Shown one piece after another: positions 1-7,313 of a stretch of DNA of 9,070 nucleotides. The notes beneath the pieces are model-generated. The model worked only from the letters and a program-made list of their open reading frames with translations. It ran no database searches and was not told the origin of the DNA. The stretch is taken from positions 1 through 9,070 of the forward strand of contig JAICVG010000028.1 in assembly GCA_025935445.1 (NCBI GenBank). Direction: 5' to 3'. Numbering within the stretch: the stretch's first letter is position 1; each line of letters begins with the position of its first letter. The stretch is from Nitrososphaera sp. (GTDB taxonomy: Archaea; Thermoproteota; Nitrososphaeria; Nitrososphaerales; Nitrososphaeraceae). The translations under genes were made by a program, and so were the position numbers.

Positions 1-106
1 AAACGATTAGCAAGAATGAATGCAGGAATGCATCCTAGATAGTGGTAGTTTTGTCGCAGTAAGCGGAATATCTTGTGTTGCTTGCCTTGGCGCAGTCGTA
101 TCCATT

Positions 107-120
107 CAATCAATCAATCA
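107..120. repeat. CAAT tetranucleotide tandem repeat (3.5 units)
   Basis: The sequence reads CAAT three times in succession followed by CA. It lies in non-coding DNA and most likely arose by replication slippage. No function is evident. Confidence 0.7.
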
Positions 121-212
121 GCCCTCGACGCTCCTTGTGAAACCATTAGAAGAGATGAATTGAAGTGGCAGATATGCAGGTCTTGACGCAATAAAACAAC
201 AATCTTGAATGC

Positions 213-225
213 ATTATTATTATTA
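213..225. repeat. ATT trinucleotide tandem repeat
   Basis: Four consecutive ATT units followed by A lie in the non-coding left flank. This is a small AT-rich microsatellite with no evident function. Confidence 0.7.
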
Positions 226-357
226 CTAGTAAATTGATTATGACTAAAGTTGCTCACCATTGGCAGAGAGCAGGTTGCATGACTCCATCAACAATGGCTA
301 ATAAGACAAAATCTCATCTCTTATAGACTCTGTGTGTGATAAACTTACAGAGATATT

Positions 358-471
358 ATGGATGATGGCAACAAAACAGCCAGACGCGTGTATCTACCCA
401 CGGTGGAGCCCTACAGAGCCCGAGCCGATCGAATGAAGGATGCTAGTTTGCCAGAATGTAAAGAACCATAG
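358..471 (+). CDS. Candidate small ORF, 37 aa, no recognised family
   Basis: An ATG at 358 opens a 37-codon frame ending in TAG at 469-471. The peptide is basic and rich in Arg and Asp, begins MDDGNKTARR, has a single Cys near its end, and shows no membrane segment or known motif. In its favour, the frame is more GC-rich than the AT-rich DNA around it, and a TATA-like TTATAG (321-326) lies upstream. A 6-bp inverted repeat, CTCTGT (328-333) with ACAGAG (347-352), falls between that box and the ATG. Against it, the frame is short, no Shine-Dalgarno site is visible, and an ORF this size is expected by chance in 684 non-coding bases. It is listed only so that it can be tested. Confidence 0.18.
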   Translation: MDDGNKTARRVYLPTVEPYRARADRMKDASLPECKEP

Positions 472-531
472 AATATCTTGTCTATTGAGACCACACACAG
501 GAGACTCCCTCTCATCTCCGTATATTTCTTG

Positions 532-558
532 TATAGATATGAGATATAGATATAGAAT
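532..558. repeat. Imperfect ATATAG-type AT-rich repeat
   Basis: The stretch reads as near-repeats of TATAGATAT and GATATAGATATAG. It creates several overlapping TATA-like hexamers on the plus strand, but no ORF begins at a suitable distance downstream. It is probably low-complexity spacer. An unannotated transcript starting near 575-590 is a remote alternative. Confidence 0.45.
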
Positions 559-667
559 GCTTCAGCCATTGCAAAAGTCTGCTCCTATCACCAATGCATA
601 AGGCATAATCTATAGCATAGGTATTGTCGATGCTACTGCCGGCATCGTGGAAAACATGAAGCGGCGC

Positions 668-684
668 TAAATAATAAGATATAG
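668..684 (-). terminator. Possible T-rich terminator after the CBS gene
   Basis: Read on the minus strand, the bases just after the TGA stop of the CBS-domain gene are pyrimidine- and T-rich (CTATATCTTATTATTT). Archaeal RNA polymerase often stops at T-rich tracts without a hairpin. The tract is interrupted by A residues, so the call is weak. A 6-bp inverted repeat about 20 bases further on (628-633 with 642-647) is not followed by a T run and is unlikely to be an intrinsic terminator by itself. Confidence 0.22.
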
Positions 685-1317
685 TCATTCAAACATTCGA
701 CGTACATCGCCTTCAAGCACACCCGATCCTGAGTGCAACCTGTCGATGTGGTTTGACAGCCCCTCTTTTGTATCAAATGGAGATTCACAGTATGGACACA
801 AAAGCTTGGCAGTGCTGATGTCTCTCATGTAGACTATGGCCTTGGGATTGATGATGCAGACAGGAGTACCCTTGATAGCAGTGTGCGCTGTGGACACTGT
901 AGCCATATGGATCTTCTCAAAGATGTCATCCCGGGAAACCATTCCAAGCACAGCCGAATGGGAGCTCACGATTACCTGCCTTACTACATGCTTGTCCATG
1001 ATTGACAGGGTTTCCTGAACAGTGTTGTGCGGGCCCACGGCAAGAACGGGGCTTGTCATTATTTCCCTGAGCCTAACTTTGCTGGGGTTTCTTCCCTGTG
1101 ACATCACCTTGAACAGAATGTCAGTCTTACTCACGATTCCCACCACTTCTCCTACGTGTGACACAAGGACGCTTCTGATGTCTCTCTCTTTCATGAGGTC
1201 TAATACTTGATCCGTGAATTTGTCACCCTCTAAAATGGCCACATTAGAGTTTATGAAATGCTCAATAGGTGAAGACAATAGTGCGGAAATATCGTCTGGA
1301 ATGAAGGAACTGCTCAT
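685..1317 (-). CDS. Two-CBS-domain protein with C-terminal C2H2 zinc finger
   Basis: This 210-aa soluble protein has two CBS repeats, roughly residues 17-73 and 84-137. Each shows the family's pattern of a hydrophobic strand followed by a G-(I/M)-V-S-(K/R)-(T/D)-D segment (GIVSKTD at 60-66, GMVSRDD at 125-131). Paired CBS repeats form a Bateman module that usually binds AMP, ATP or SAM and acts as an energy or ligand sensor. Residues 174-195 add a zinc finger with textbook C2H2 spacing: C174-x2-C177-x12-H190-x4-H195, with core residues F181 and L187. The finger could bind nucleic acid or a partner protein, with CBS ligand binding as the switch; that coupling is inference. The ATG at 1317 is supported by a TATA-like box centred about 27 bases upstream, which fits a leaderless mRNA. 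The specific target is unknown. Confidence 0.9.
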   Translation of the reverse strand: MSSSFIPDDISALLSSPIEHFINSNVAILEGDKFTDQVLDLMKERDIRSVLVSHVGEVVGIVSKTDILFKVMSQGRNPSKVRLREIMTSPVLAVGPHNTVQETLSIMDKHVVRQVIVSSHSAVLGMVSRDDIFEKIHMATVSTAHTAIKGTPVCIINPKAIVYMRDISTAKLLCPYCESPFDTKEGLSNHIDRLHSGSGVLEGDVRRMFE

Positions 1318-1340
1318 ACATATTTTTGTCCATTCTGTTT

Positions 1341-1348
1341 TATTTAAG
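1341..1348 (-). promoter_or_regulatory. TATA-like box for the CBS/zinc-finger gene
   Basis: On the minus strand CTTAAATA is centred about 27 bases before the ATG at 1317. This is the expected archaeal TATA distance if transcription starts at or next to the start codon. No Shine-Dalgarno site is seen, which also fits a leaderless transcript. The box lies just downstream of the TAG of the membrane-regulator gene, so the CBS gene can be transcribed on its own. Confidence 0.55.
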
Positions 1349-1353
1349 CGTGG

Positions 1354-2931
1354 CTAAGCTTGTTTGTCTTCAAACCTGAGCTTTATAAGGTTCTGACCGC
1401 CTGCCTTGCGTATTTCGACAAGCTCTTCGCGCTCAAGTCTCTTGACCAGCCTCCATATCGTCGTCTTGGGTAGCTGAAACTTGCTTCTGATCTCGCTTTC
1501 AAAAGCTGCCCCTTCCTTTTCCGCTAAGAACTTTAGCACCTGTTGATCCTCTGGGCGCAAGTGTGGCCTTTCTACAAGTATATTGCCAACTATATGCGAA
1601 AGGATAGAGCTATCTATCTGAGAATCAGAGATAGTACCTGGCATTGGAGGAATGCTGGTGGTAGTCTCTTCTTCCACTGATCCTGCCCTCTCTTGGTGCT
1701 CGTCTTCTACTTGTACAATATCTTGTTTGGGGGCCCCCGCTGGTACTGAATTAGCAGGCCGGAAGACAGCTCCTACCCTGCTACTGATATTGTTATTATT
1801 GTTAGTGTTGGTGGCCTTTGGTTGTAGATCATTTGCCTTGTGAAGTTCTGGCACTGGCTTTGAGCGCCTCCTCTTCCTGAAGAATACTATGACGCCTATC
1901 CCTCCTGCCGCTGCCGCAGCTGCTACTGCTATTGCTGCGATTATCAGAGGTATTGGTATTTCTGTCTGTGCAGGTTTGTCACCTAGTGCTGTAACAGCAT
2001 CTTGCGCAGAGTTTCTAGCTTCCGTATAGTTGCCAATTGCAAATTCGTTGTTTGCCTGCTCGAGCATCTGCATAGTGACAGCATTATCTAAGCCGCTTCC
2101 CCCTCCAGCAGCAGCACTATTTATCTGTGCCTCGGCATTGGCAAGTGCTTCTTGGGCAGCGGCGTGCTCCCTGCCTGTGGCAATAGCTGCGTCATTTGCT
2201 TGATCTGCCAATCTTTCAGCTTCTGTAAACATCCTGTCATCACGTGCATCTATCGCTCTCTGAAGCAGATCCTTTGCGCTTGTCAGCACAATCCCTGGAT
2301 TGTTGTTGTTTATCTGAACAATAGTACTTTCGGCTGCCGTGATTACGATGTTTGCCTGCTCTTGTGTGCCCAAAGCTCCTATTATGTAAACGAACCTTAT
2401 GTTGCCAGGTTTGTATGTAAGGATTTGCTGATCACCTACAAGCACTATAGATGGGTTTTCTCCTGGATCCGTCAATATGCTATCTGGAGGCAGCTTGACT
2501 GAGAAGGTGATGGTAGAATTAAGGCTGAATATCCATTCCCTTCGGTCTTTGGACAAAAAATCCGAAGTGGTATAACTTATCTTGAGGTTTGAAGCGTTTG
2601 GCCTACTGAGGACAATTTCATTTGGCATTTCTCCTCTGTTAAATCCGACCACATTGTCCTCATAGTCAACGACGACAAGGTCCCTGATGTCGTCTCCAAA
2701 AAGCTTGATCCTTATTTCTTCAGCAAGAGGATCCTCGATGCCGACGTTGTGTTCAACAAGAGCCTCGCCATTTGCAAAGAGCGCAATAAAGAGTGACGAG
2801 GTTGAACTGCCGCCTTCCTCCGCCTCCTCGTCCTGAGCAGATGCCGGGACTATGGCAATAATGACAATAAGAAGGAGCATCCCCGGAATGAAAAACCCGG
2901 CTCCATCTTTCCAATGAGATGCCGATATCAT
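1354..2931 (-). CDS. Membrane-anchored winged-helix transcriptional regulator
   Basis: The 525-aa protein has four parts. First is a signal peptide or anchor with hydrophobic residues about 11-30 ending in ASA. Second is a large extracytoplasmic region, about 33-326: a beta-rich first half to about residue 200, then an Ala/Asn/Glu-rich helical part containing two similar A-E-x-L/A-R-N-type helices. Third is a transmembrane helix, about 328-351, followed by the stop-transfer cluster RKRRR (352-356). Fourth is a low-complexity cytoplasmic linker with an Asn run (376-381), ending in a winged helix-turn-helix at about 460-520. In that domain residues 476-502 resemble the recognition region of MarR/COG2512-type predicted membrane-associated regulators. 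The inferred role is to sense an envelope signal and regulate genes from the membrane; the ligand and targets are unknown. The ATG at 2931 gives a proper signal sequence. A TATA-like box lies in the 60-bp gap to the topoisomerase gene. Confidence 0.85.
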   Translation of the reverse strand: MISASHWKDGAGFFIPGMLLLIVIIAIVPASAQDEEAEEGGSSTSSLFIALFANGEALVEHNVGIEDPLAEEIRIKLFGDDIRDLVVVDYEDNVVGFNRGEMPNEIVLSRPNASNLKISYTTSDFLSKDRREWIFSLNSTITFSVKLPPDSILTDPGENPSIVLVGDQQILTYKPGNIRFVYIIGALGTQEQANIVITAAESTIVQINNNNPGIVLTSAKDLLQRAIDARDDRMFTEAERLADQANDAAIATGREHAAAQEALANAEAQINSAAAGGGSGLDNAVTMQMLEQANNEFAIGNYTEARNSAQDAVTALGDKPAQTEIPIPLIIAAIAVAAAAAAGGIGVIVFFRKRRRSKPVPELHKANDLQPKATNTNNNNNISSRVGAVFRPANSVPAGAPKQDIVQVEDEHQERAGSVEEETTTSIPPMPGTISDSQIDSSILSHIVGNILVERPHLRPEDQQVLKFLAEKEGAAFESEIRSKFQLPKTTIWRLVKRLEREELVEIRKAGGQNLIKLRFEDKQA

Positions 2932-2970
2932 TAAAACGAGTTTACCAAGATTAAGAGGAAAGCTGGAAAC

Positions 2971-2978
2971 GATATAAG
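2971..2978 (-). promoter_or_regulatory. TATA-like box for the membrane regulator gene
   Basis: On the minus strand CTTATATC lies about 43 bases before the ATG at 2931. A transcript starting some 26 bases further on would have a leader of about 15-20 bases. No clear Shine-Dalgarno site precedes the ATG. The box sits just past the topoisomerase stop codon, which suggests independent transcription without excluding read-through. Confidence 0.4.
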
Positions 2979-2991
2979 TCTTCTGACCTGT

Positions 2992-4677
2992 CTAATTCCT
3001 CATCTCGGGATAAAATGTTCTAAAGTTTTTATCTTTATAGCCCTCAACCCACTTAAACTTACGCTGTAGCGTTGAAGTGTATATTTTAGTCCAATCAAGC
3101 TCTACGTAGTTGAGCCAAGCTTTCATGGTTCGGGGGTCGATGTAGTTGCGGAGAGATGTACCAAGATTGTAGTCTCGGGTCTCCTGCTGAAGTATTAATT
3201 GCATCTGTAACTTTTCTATCCTTTCTTCTAGCCGCTTCTCCTGCAGTTCTGTCTTCCAATTCTTAGCTGCAATATCAGCCTTAAGCTTGGCTATTGCCTC
3301 CTTCTTTTTGGACATCGATTCTTCGAATTTTTCAAGTGCTTTTCTAGCTGCAGGGTTCTTTGGATCGATTCCTTTTTTGTGGTTGCACGTAATTGCAGCT
3401 TCAAGGTTGGCCTTTTTGGCTGCATAGATTTTCTGTGCTTCTAGCGAGTTCTTGTCGACCTTTGCCTTTGACAGCTGCCGCTGCACCACCCTTGTCGCAA
3501 TACAGGTTCTGAACACCTTGGCGGTAAGCTCTGGCATTATCTGCTGTAAGAAGGCGTTTACTTTACGCGAATTGATACCGTCAAATATCGGGTCACTTGG
3601 CCTTTTGCCTTGCATAAAATTTTTCAGGTTCTTGTAAAGTGCTCTTGTATCTTCCGAATTTACTTCCAGCCTCTTTTGCCATGGGACGCTGTCCTTGCCC
3701 AAAAAATTGAATTCAATGATCTGTCTGCCGTTTACCTGCGGGAATTCGATATGTTCTACTCTAAGCGTACTTGCGCCTACGGTGTCAGCCTCTTCAGGGT
3801 CCTTTTCATCACCAACTCTCATAGCAAGTTTTAGTATCAGATATGCAACAGTAGCTACCTTGCCATCTCCCTTCATCATCCTCTTTATCACTTCCCTATG
3901 CACTTTGTCCTCACGCTCGGCCAGCTTTTTTGCCTTGTCATATTTGGCTTTATCATTTTCTTGGCGAAGTGCTGCGGAGTCGTGCAGCCACACATATTTG
4001 CGCTTACCAGTCAGGCCTTCTATCCAAGTAGCAAGCCATGTCGATGAATGATCGTGGATGATGGCCTTCCAGTTACCCTCCGGCACTGGCGCGTTTTCGC
4101 CCAAGTTTAGCGTAACATCCTGTGGCCTTACCCGTGGCTTCCACCGGCCTCTCATCGGGTGCTGCCCGCGGCCCATGAACAATGCTGGCGGCTCGACCAG
4201 CCAGTTTGCGATGTCTACTTCAACGCCATCGACCACTGCCTTACCATAAATCGACTTGAGCCTTTCACGCTCCGCCTTTTTTGCTTGGGATATACTTTTC
4301 TTTTGCTCCTTTGAAAGGGCCTTGTATCTCTCCTTTTCCCGTTCTTTCATCTCTTTTTCTTCGTCTGCAAGCCTATAAGCCATCGAAAAATCTATGTCAT
4401 TTATTGTGATGTTGTTATAACTCTCAGGCAGGAGCTTTTGGAGGTCGCTTAGGAAATTTTGCTGAAAGGTAGGATCTTGGACATAATGTGTGTCCTTCTT
4501 CTTTGCCCACGCATAAACAATCTCTTCCTGATCTCTGTTGAGCGCCAGTTTTTCTCCCTTGACAGTAATTGTGATACCCCTTGGCTGATATTCAGGAGGG
4601 AAGGCAACGCCTCTATGCTCAAGTGTCTGCCACTTCGCGCGTGCAGTAGCAGCAGTAGTACTGACGGCTTCTTCCAA
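2992..4677 (-). CDS. topIB: DNA topoisomerase IB (eukaryotic-type, thaumarchaeal)
   Basis: This 561-aa enzyme relaxes positive and negative supercoils by nicking one strand through a 3'-phosphotyrosine link, without ATP. Its sequence follows the core of eukaryotic Top1. The five residues matching human R488, K532, R590, H632 and Y723 are all present: R287 (in MRVGDEKD), K328 (FLGKDS), R390 (AKVFRT), H433 (CNHKKG) and Y512 (RNYIDPR). An N-terminal Top1 domain spans about 20-230. A charged helical linker (about 443-505) separates the core from the tyrosine segment, as in the eukaryotic enzyme. The long disordered N-terminus of human Top1 is absent, as expected for archaeal forms. The usual SKxxY lysine is replaced (SLRNY). 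The TTG at 4677 is the only sensible start, since no in-frame ATG occurs before residue 99. The gene lies 43 bp after the helicase gene on the same strand. Confidence 0.95.
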   Translation of the reverse strand: MEEAVSTTAATARAKWQTLEHRGVAFPPEYQPRGITITVKGEKLALNRDQEEIVYAWAKKKDTHYVQDPTFQQNFLSDLQKLLPESYNNITINDIDFSMAYRLADEEKEMKEREKERYKALSKEQKKSISQAKKAERERLKSIYGKAVVDGVEVDIANWLVEPPALFMGRGQHPMRGRWKPRVRPQDVTLNLGENAPVPEGNWKAIIHDHSSTWLATWIEGLTGKRKYVWLHDSAALRQENDKAKYDKAKKLAEREDKVHREVIKRMMKGDGKVATVAYLILKLAMRVGDEKDPEEADTVGASTLRVEHIEFPQVNGRQIIEFNFLGKDSVPWQKRLEVNSEDTRALYKNLKNFMQGKRPSDPIFDGINSRKVNAFLQQIMPELTAKVFRTCIATRVVQRQLSKAKVDKNSLEAQKIYAAKKANLEAAITCNHKKGIDPKNPAARKALEKFEESMSKKKEAIAKLKADIAAKNWKTELQEKRLEERIEKLQMQLILQQETRDYNLGTSLRNYIDPRTMKAWLNYVELDWTKIYTSTLQRKFKWVEGYKDKNFRTFYPEMRN

Positions 4678-4704
4678 TTTTATTTAAAGCCATCTACAAC
4701 TACT

Positions 4705-4717
4705 CTTAAACTTTATC
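4705..4717 (-). promoter_or_regulatory. AT-rich promoter element for topoisomerase IB
   Basis: On the minus strand GATAAAGTTTAAG is centred about 30-34 bases before the TTG start at 4677. This fits a TATA element giving an almost leaderless mRNA. A second, better-looking box, CTTTAAATA (4681-4689), ends only 3 bases before the TTG. If that one is used, transcription would begin inside the annotated gene, and no good internal start codon follows. The upstream element therefore fits better. Confidence 0.35.
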
Positions 4718-4720
4718 CCA

Positions 4721-7288
4721 TTAGACAAGAGCTCTGTCGCCCCAGACCTTCTCGCCTATTTTGGTTTTTTCACCTTCCACTATCCTATTCATTACTTCAA
4801 TTGCGGCGGGCTTGTGCAAAAACTCGTTGTTGTTACCACACCGATAGGAATAGGTGCAACGAGGACAGCCAGTTTCGCTCATGCAGGAGCATTCAGATAA
4901 TATGTGGAGCGAGCGTCCAAAAGCAATGTCTAGTCTATCATATAATATCCTGCTGGCTCCATTGCCACCGATGCTACCGTCATAGACAAATATTAATCCT
5001 GAAGAGCCAAGTGAAATACCGCCTAGGTCCTGCGATGCGCCACCTGTTATCATAGCGCTCCCTTCTATTATGACATGCTCTGAAGCGTGAAAGCCACTCA
5101 TTTCCACGTGCTGCTCGTCTTTCACTTCTCGTAAGATGTATGATGGTCTGGGCGCTCTAAACACAAACCCTTTTGTAACAAATTCATATTCGAGCGGCTT
5201 GTCAAACATCACTTTTTTTCCTTGTGTTACCTCCTGACCGATTTCGATGTTGACGTAGCCGAGCACTGTCTTTTGGATCTTGAGTGCACAGTATGCTACT
5301 TCGACTCCGAAAACTACTTTCTTTTCGTATATTTCTAAAATAGAGGGCCAATCGTCCGTCAAAGCCTTTGTGTAATAAGGATAGTCGGATGGAATAGGTG
5401 AAAGCTCAGCATAGGGCTGGCTGTCTGTCTCAAAATGGATCTCTTGTACTTTGTACCGTCTACCTCCAAGAAAGTATACTGCGTGTTGATGGAGCTCTTC
5501 AAGCGCCTGCGGTAATGCTCGATCGCCTACGATCTTACCCTTAAACTTGATGTCAACCCTGCTTCCTATGCCACGAATGCTATATTCATCAAGCACCTTC
5601 AATGCGTTCTTCAGGTTAGGCACGAATCTATCTCTAATTACATTGACGATGCCCTTTGATACAAGCTTTTGAAGTACGCCCCACATCTGCTTAGATTCTG
5701 ATATCAACAATGGCTTGTCGCAGGCCATCGCTAGTACTTGGTACTCTAGTACGAATGGATTTGATGGATCAGTGTATGCAAATTCATGATCGTCCATATA
5801 GTCTGCTGGGTGCATCTTATAATACTGGCTTATTGGATCATTGCCAAGTGCGAGAAATGCGTACCCTTGCTGGCCCCGCCTTGCTGCGCGCCCGACTCGC
5901 TGAAAAAGCCGGTTAATAGGCACAATATTGGAAATTATCGCGTCAACACTTCCAATGTCGATTCCCAATTCGAGTGTAGGCGTGGCGGATATTGCCATCA
6001 GCTGCCCCGCCTTGAACTCTTGTTCTATTTCTTTCCTGAGAGCTGATGTTAGGCCGGCACGATGCACTCTGATGTTAATTCCCTGCCGCGCTCCATAGAA
6101 GGCGATCAGCTCGGAGCTAAGGTGCGAGCTGACAAATACAATAGTTTTATGCTTTCTCTGTGTGGTCTGTCTAAGTAAATCCAGCATTAATGATCTGTAA
6201 GATCTAAGCGAAGGAAATATTATCGCAAGGTTTATCCTGCCCCGCCTGCCCCTACCGTTGATCACTTGCATTTGCCTACCAAAAAGTGTCTGGCAAAATT
6301 CAGCAGCATTTGGCAATGTAGCTGATGCAGCAACGATCTGGAGTCTGCTTCCTCTCAGCCTCTCAAGCCTCGCAATGATGTGGTGTACATTAGCTCCAAA
6401 GATGCCTGTGTATACGTGTGCCTCATCGGCTACCAGAAACTTAGCGGTCCTGACTATGCGTGAGAATTTCGTTTTATGTATCATGTGGTAGTGCAGCACG
6501 TCAAAATTGGTGATAATGACGTCGGGCGGGGACTCTATTACTACTCTGCGGTCCTTTTCTGATGTATCGCCGTCGAGGATTGCTACCCTTAGACTAAGTG
6601 GCTTTGCCAGCTCTTCTATCTTGGGTAATTGATCCCGTGATAGTGCCTTTGTTGGATAAACAAAAATTGCAGATACTGTACCTTCGCCACTGCTAAGTGA
6701 GCCATAGCGCAATAGTTGTTTTGCTGCAACAACTTCTTGCAGCAGTGGGATGCAAAAAGCCTCAGTTTTACCTGATGCGGTGGGTGCGGTGATCACTACA
6801 TCTTTTCCCTGAAGGATTTTCTTGATCGCTTCCTCTTGAAATTTGTAAAGGCGGTTGATCTTTTTTGCTTTCAAGACCTCTATTATGGCTTTGTCTACTG
6901 GCGCATCATCAATCCTAGACCCAAGCTCCGGTGGAGGCTCCTCTATTGCCTGAAAGTCGACGATATAGTCCTGTTGGGAGCGCAGCGTCTGCTCAAGAAG
7001 TGGGTCACCACTGGCTTTAGACTCAGCCAGGAGAGCATCTATTTCCGCCGAAGGCCGGATTATCTTTTCTTGTTGCATCAGGAGTTTGAGGTCATCGGCG
7101 TATGCAATTCCTGCGCCACTTTCACAGCGGTCGAGAAAGTCAAGATAAGCCTCGTTAGTACTGCCAGCCATGGGCACTATTGCGCAAATATTGCATTTGG
7201 AACATCGAAATATCAGCCGCCCGTCAAATATCTTGTCAACTCCAACTGAATGTAGAGAGCTGCACTTTGGGCAGCGATAGTTTGTCAA
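4721..7288 (-). CDS. DEAH-box superfamily 2 helicase with DUF1998 zinc domain (MrfA/Hrq1-like)
   Basis: This 855-aa protein contains all main SF2 motifs: Q-like YKFQEEAI (148-155), Walker A APTASGKT (168-175, K174), DEAH (288-291), SAT (322-324), the ATPTLELGIDIG segment (435-446) and QRVGRAARRG (463-472). The C-terminus carries a cysteine cluster, C800, C802, C808, C811 and C817, inside a DUF1998-type region containing GCPRC. This architecture matches the MrfA/Hrq1 family of 3'-to-5' DNA helicases, linked in bacteria and yeast to repair of mitomycin-type lesions and crosslinks. Unlike a minimal member it has an N-terminal zinc ribbon (C6-x2-C9 with C29-x2-C32) and a spacer of about 100 residues before the helicase core. 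The TTG at 7288 is the only start codon before an upstream stop, and a TATA-like element lies about 29 bases before it. It is followed by topoisomerase IB. Substrate and pathway in archaea are inferred. Confidence 0.92.
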   Translation of the reverse strand: MTNYRCPKCSSLHSVGVDKIFDGRLIFRCSKCNICAIVPMAGSTNEAYLDFLDRCESGAGIAYADDLKLLMQQEKIIRPSAEIDALLAESKASGDPLLEQTLRSQQDYIVDFQAIEEPPPELGSRIDDAPVDKAIIEVLKAKKINRLYKFQEEAIKKILQGKDVVITAPTASGKTEAFCIPLLQEVVAAKQLLRYGSLSSGEGTVSAIFVYPTKALSRDQLPKIEELAKPLSLRVAILDGDTSEKDRRVVIESPPDVIITNFDVLHYHMIHKTKFSRIVRTAKFLVADEAHVYTGIFGANVHHIIARLERLRGSRLQIVAASATLPNAAEFCQTLFGRQMQVINGRGRRGRINLAIIFPSLRSYRSLMLDLLRQTTQRKHKTIVFVSSHLSSELIAFYGARQGINIRVHRAGLTSALRKEIEQEFKAGQLMAISATPTLELGIDIGSVDAIISNIVPINRLFQRVGRAARRGQQGYAFLALGNDPISQYYKMHPADYMDDHEFAYTDPSNPFVLEYQVLAMACDKPLLISESKQMWGVLQKLVSKGIVNVIRDRFVPNLKNALKVLDEYSIRGIGSRVDIKFKGKIVGDRALPQALEELHQHAVYFLGGRRYKVQEIHFETDSQPYAELSPIPSDYPYYTKALTDDWPSILEIYEKKVVFGVEVAYCALKIQKTVLGYVNIEIGQEVTQGKKVMFDKPLEYEFVTKGFVFRAPRPSYILREVKDEQHVEMSGFHASEHVIIEGSAMITGGASQDLGGISLGSSGLIFVYDGSIGGNGASRILYDRLDIAFGRSLHILSECSCMSETGCPRCTYSYRCGNNNEFLHKPAAIEVMNRIVEGEKTKIGEKVWGDRALV

Positions 7289-7313
7289 GCAGCAGGCGCG
7301 TAAGCAGAAGCAA

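Larger units (their letters stand above)
1..684. other. Long intergenic region without a convincing gene
   Basis: All six frames are broken by frequent stops and no ORF reaches the size or composition of a typical gene. The stretch is AT-rich in patches. It contains three short tandem-repeat patches, a 6-bp inverted repeat (328-333 with 347-352) and a hairpin-capable repeat (628-633 with 642-647). It also contains one 37-codon candidate ORF, listed separately. I found no tRNA-like T-loop or rRNA-like sequence by eye. A plus-strand gene from the left could end here only within about the first 42 bases, since every plus frame has a stop by then. This region could be a regulatory spacer, decayed coding sequence or the home of an unrecognised RNA. 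Confidence 0.6.

Noticed and set aside
628..647. Inverted repeat CGATGC...GCATCG with 8-base loop, as an intrinsic terminator for the CBS gene.
   Set aside because: No T run follows it on the minus strand, and the stem is only 6 bp.
1787..1815. TTATTATTGTTAGTG-like repeat as a microsatellite or phase-variation tract.
   Set aside because: It encodes the Asn-rich linker of the membrane regulator. The repeat is impure and a multiple of three, so slippage would change linker length without shifting the frame.
1652..2502. Plus-strand open frames opposite the membrane regulator gene (63 and 116 codons).
   Set aside because: They lie wholly antisense to a well-supported gene, show no domain-like pattern, and have no promoter or initiation context.
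4459..5055. A 198-codon plus-strand frame spanning the helicase-topoisomerase junction.
   Set aside because: It runs antisense across the ends of two clearly real genes, and its peptide is rich in Cys, Arg and Ser with no recognisable family. It is a reading-frame shadow.
6836..7249. A 137-codon plus-strand frame opposite the N-terminus of the helicase.
   Set aside because: The opposite strand encodes helicase motifs and a zinc ribbon through this stretch, and the plus frame shows none.
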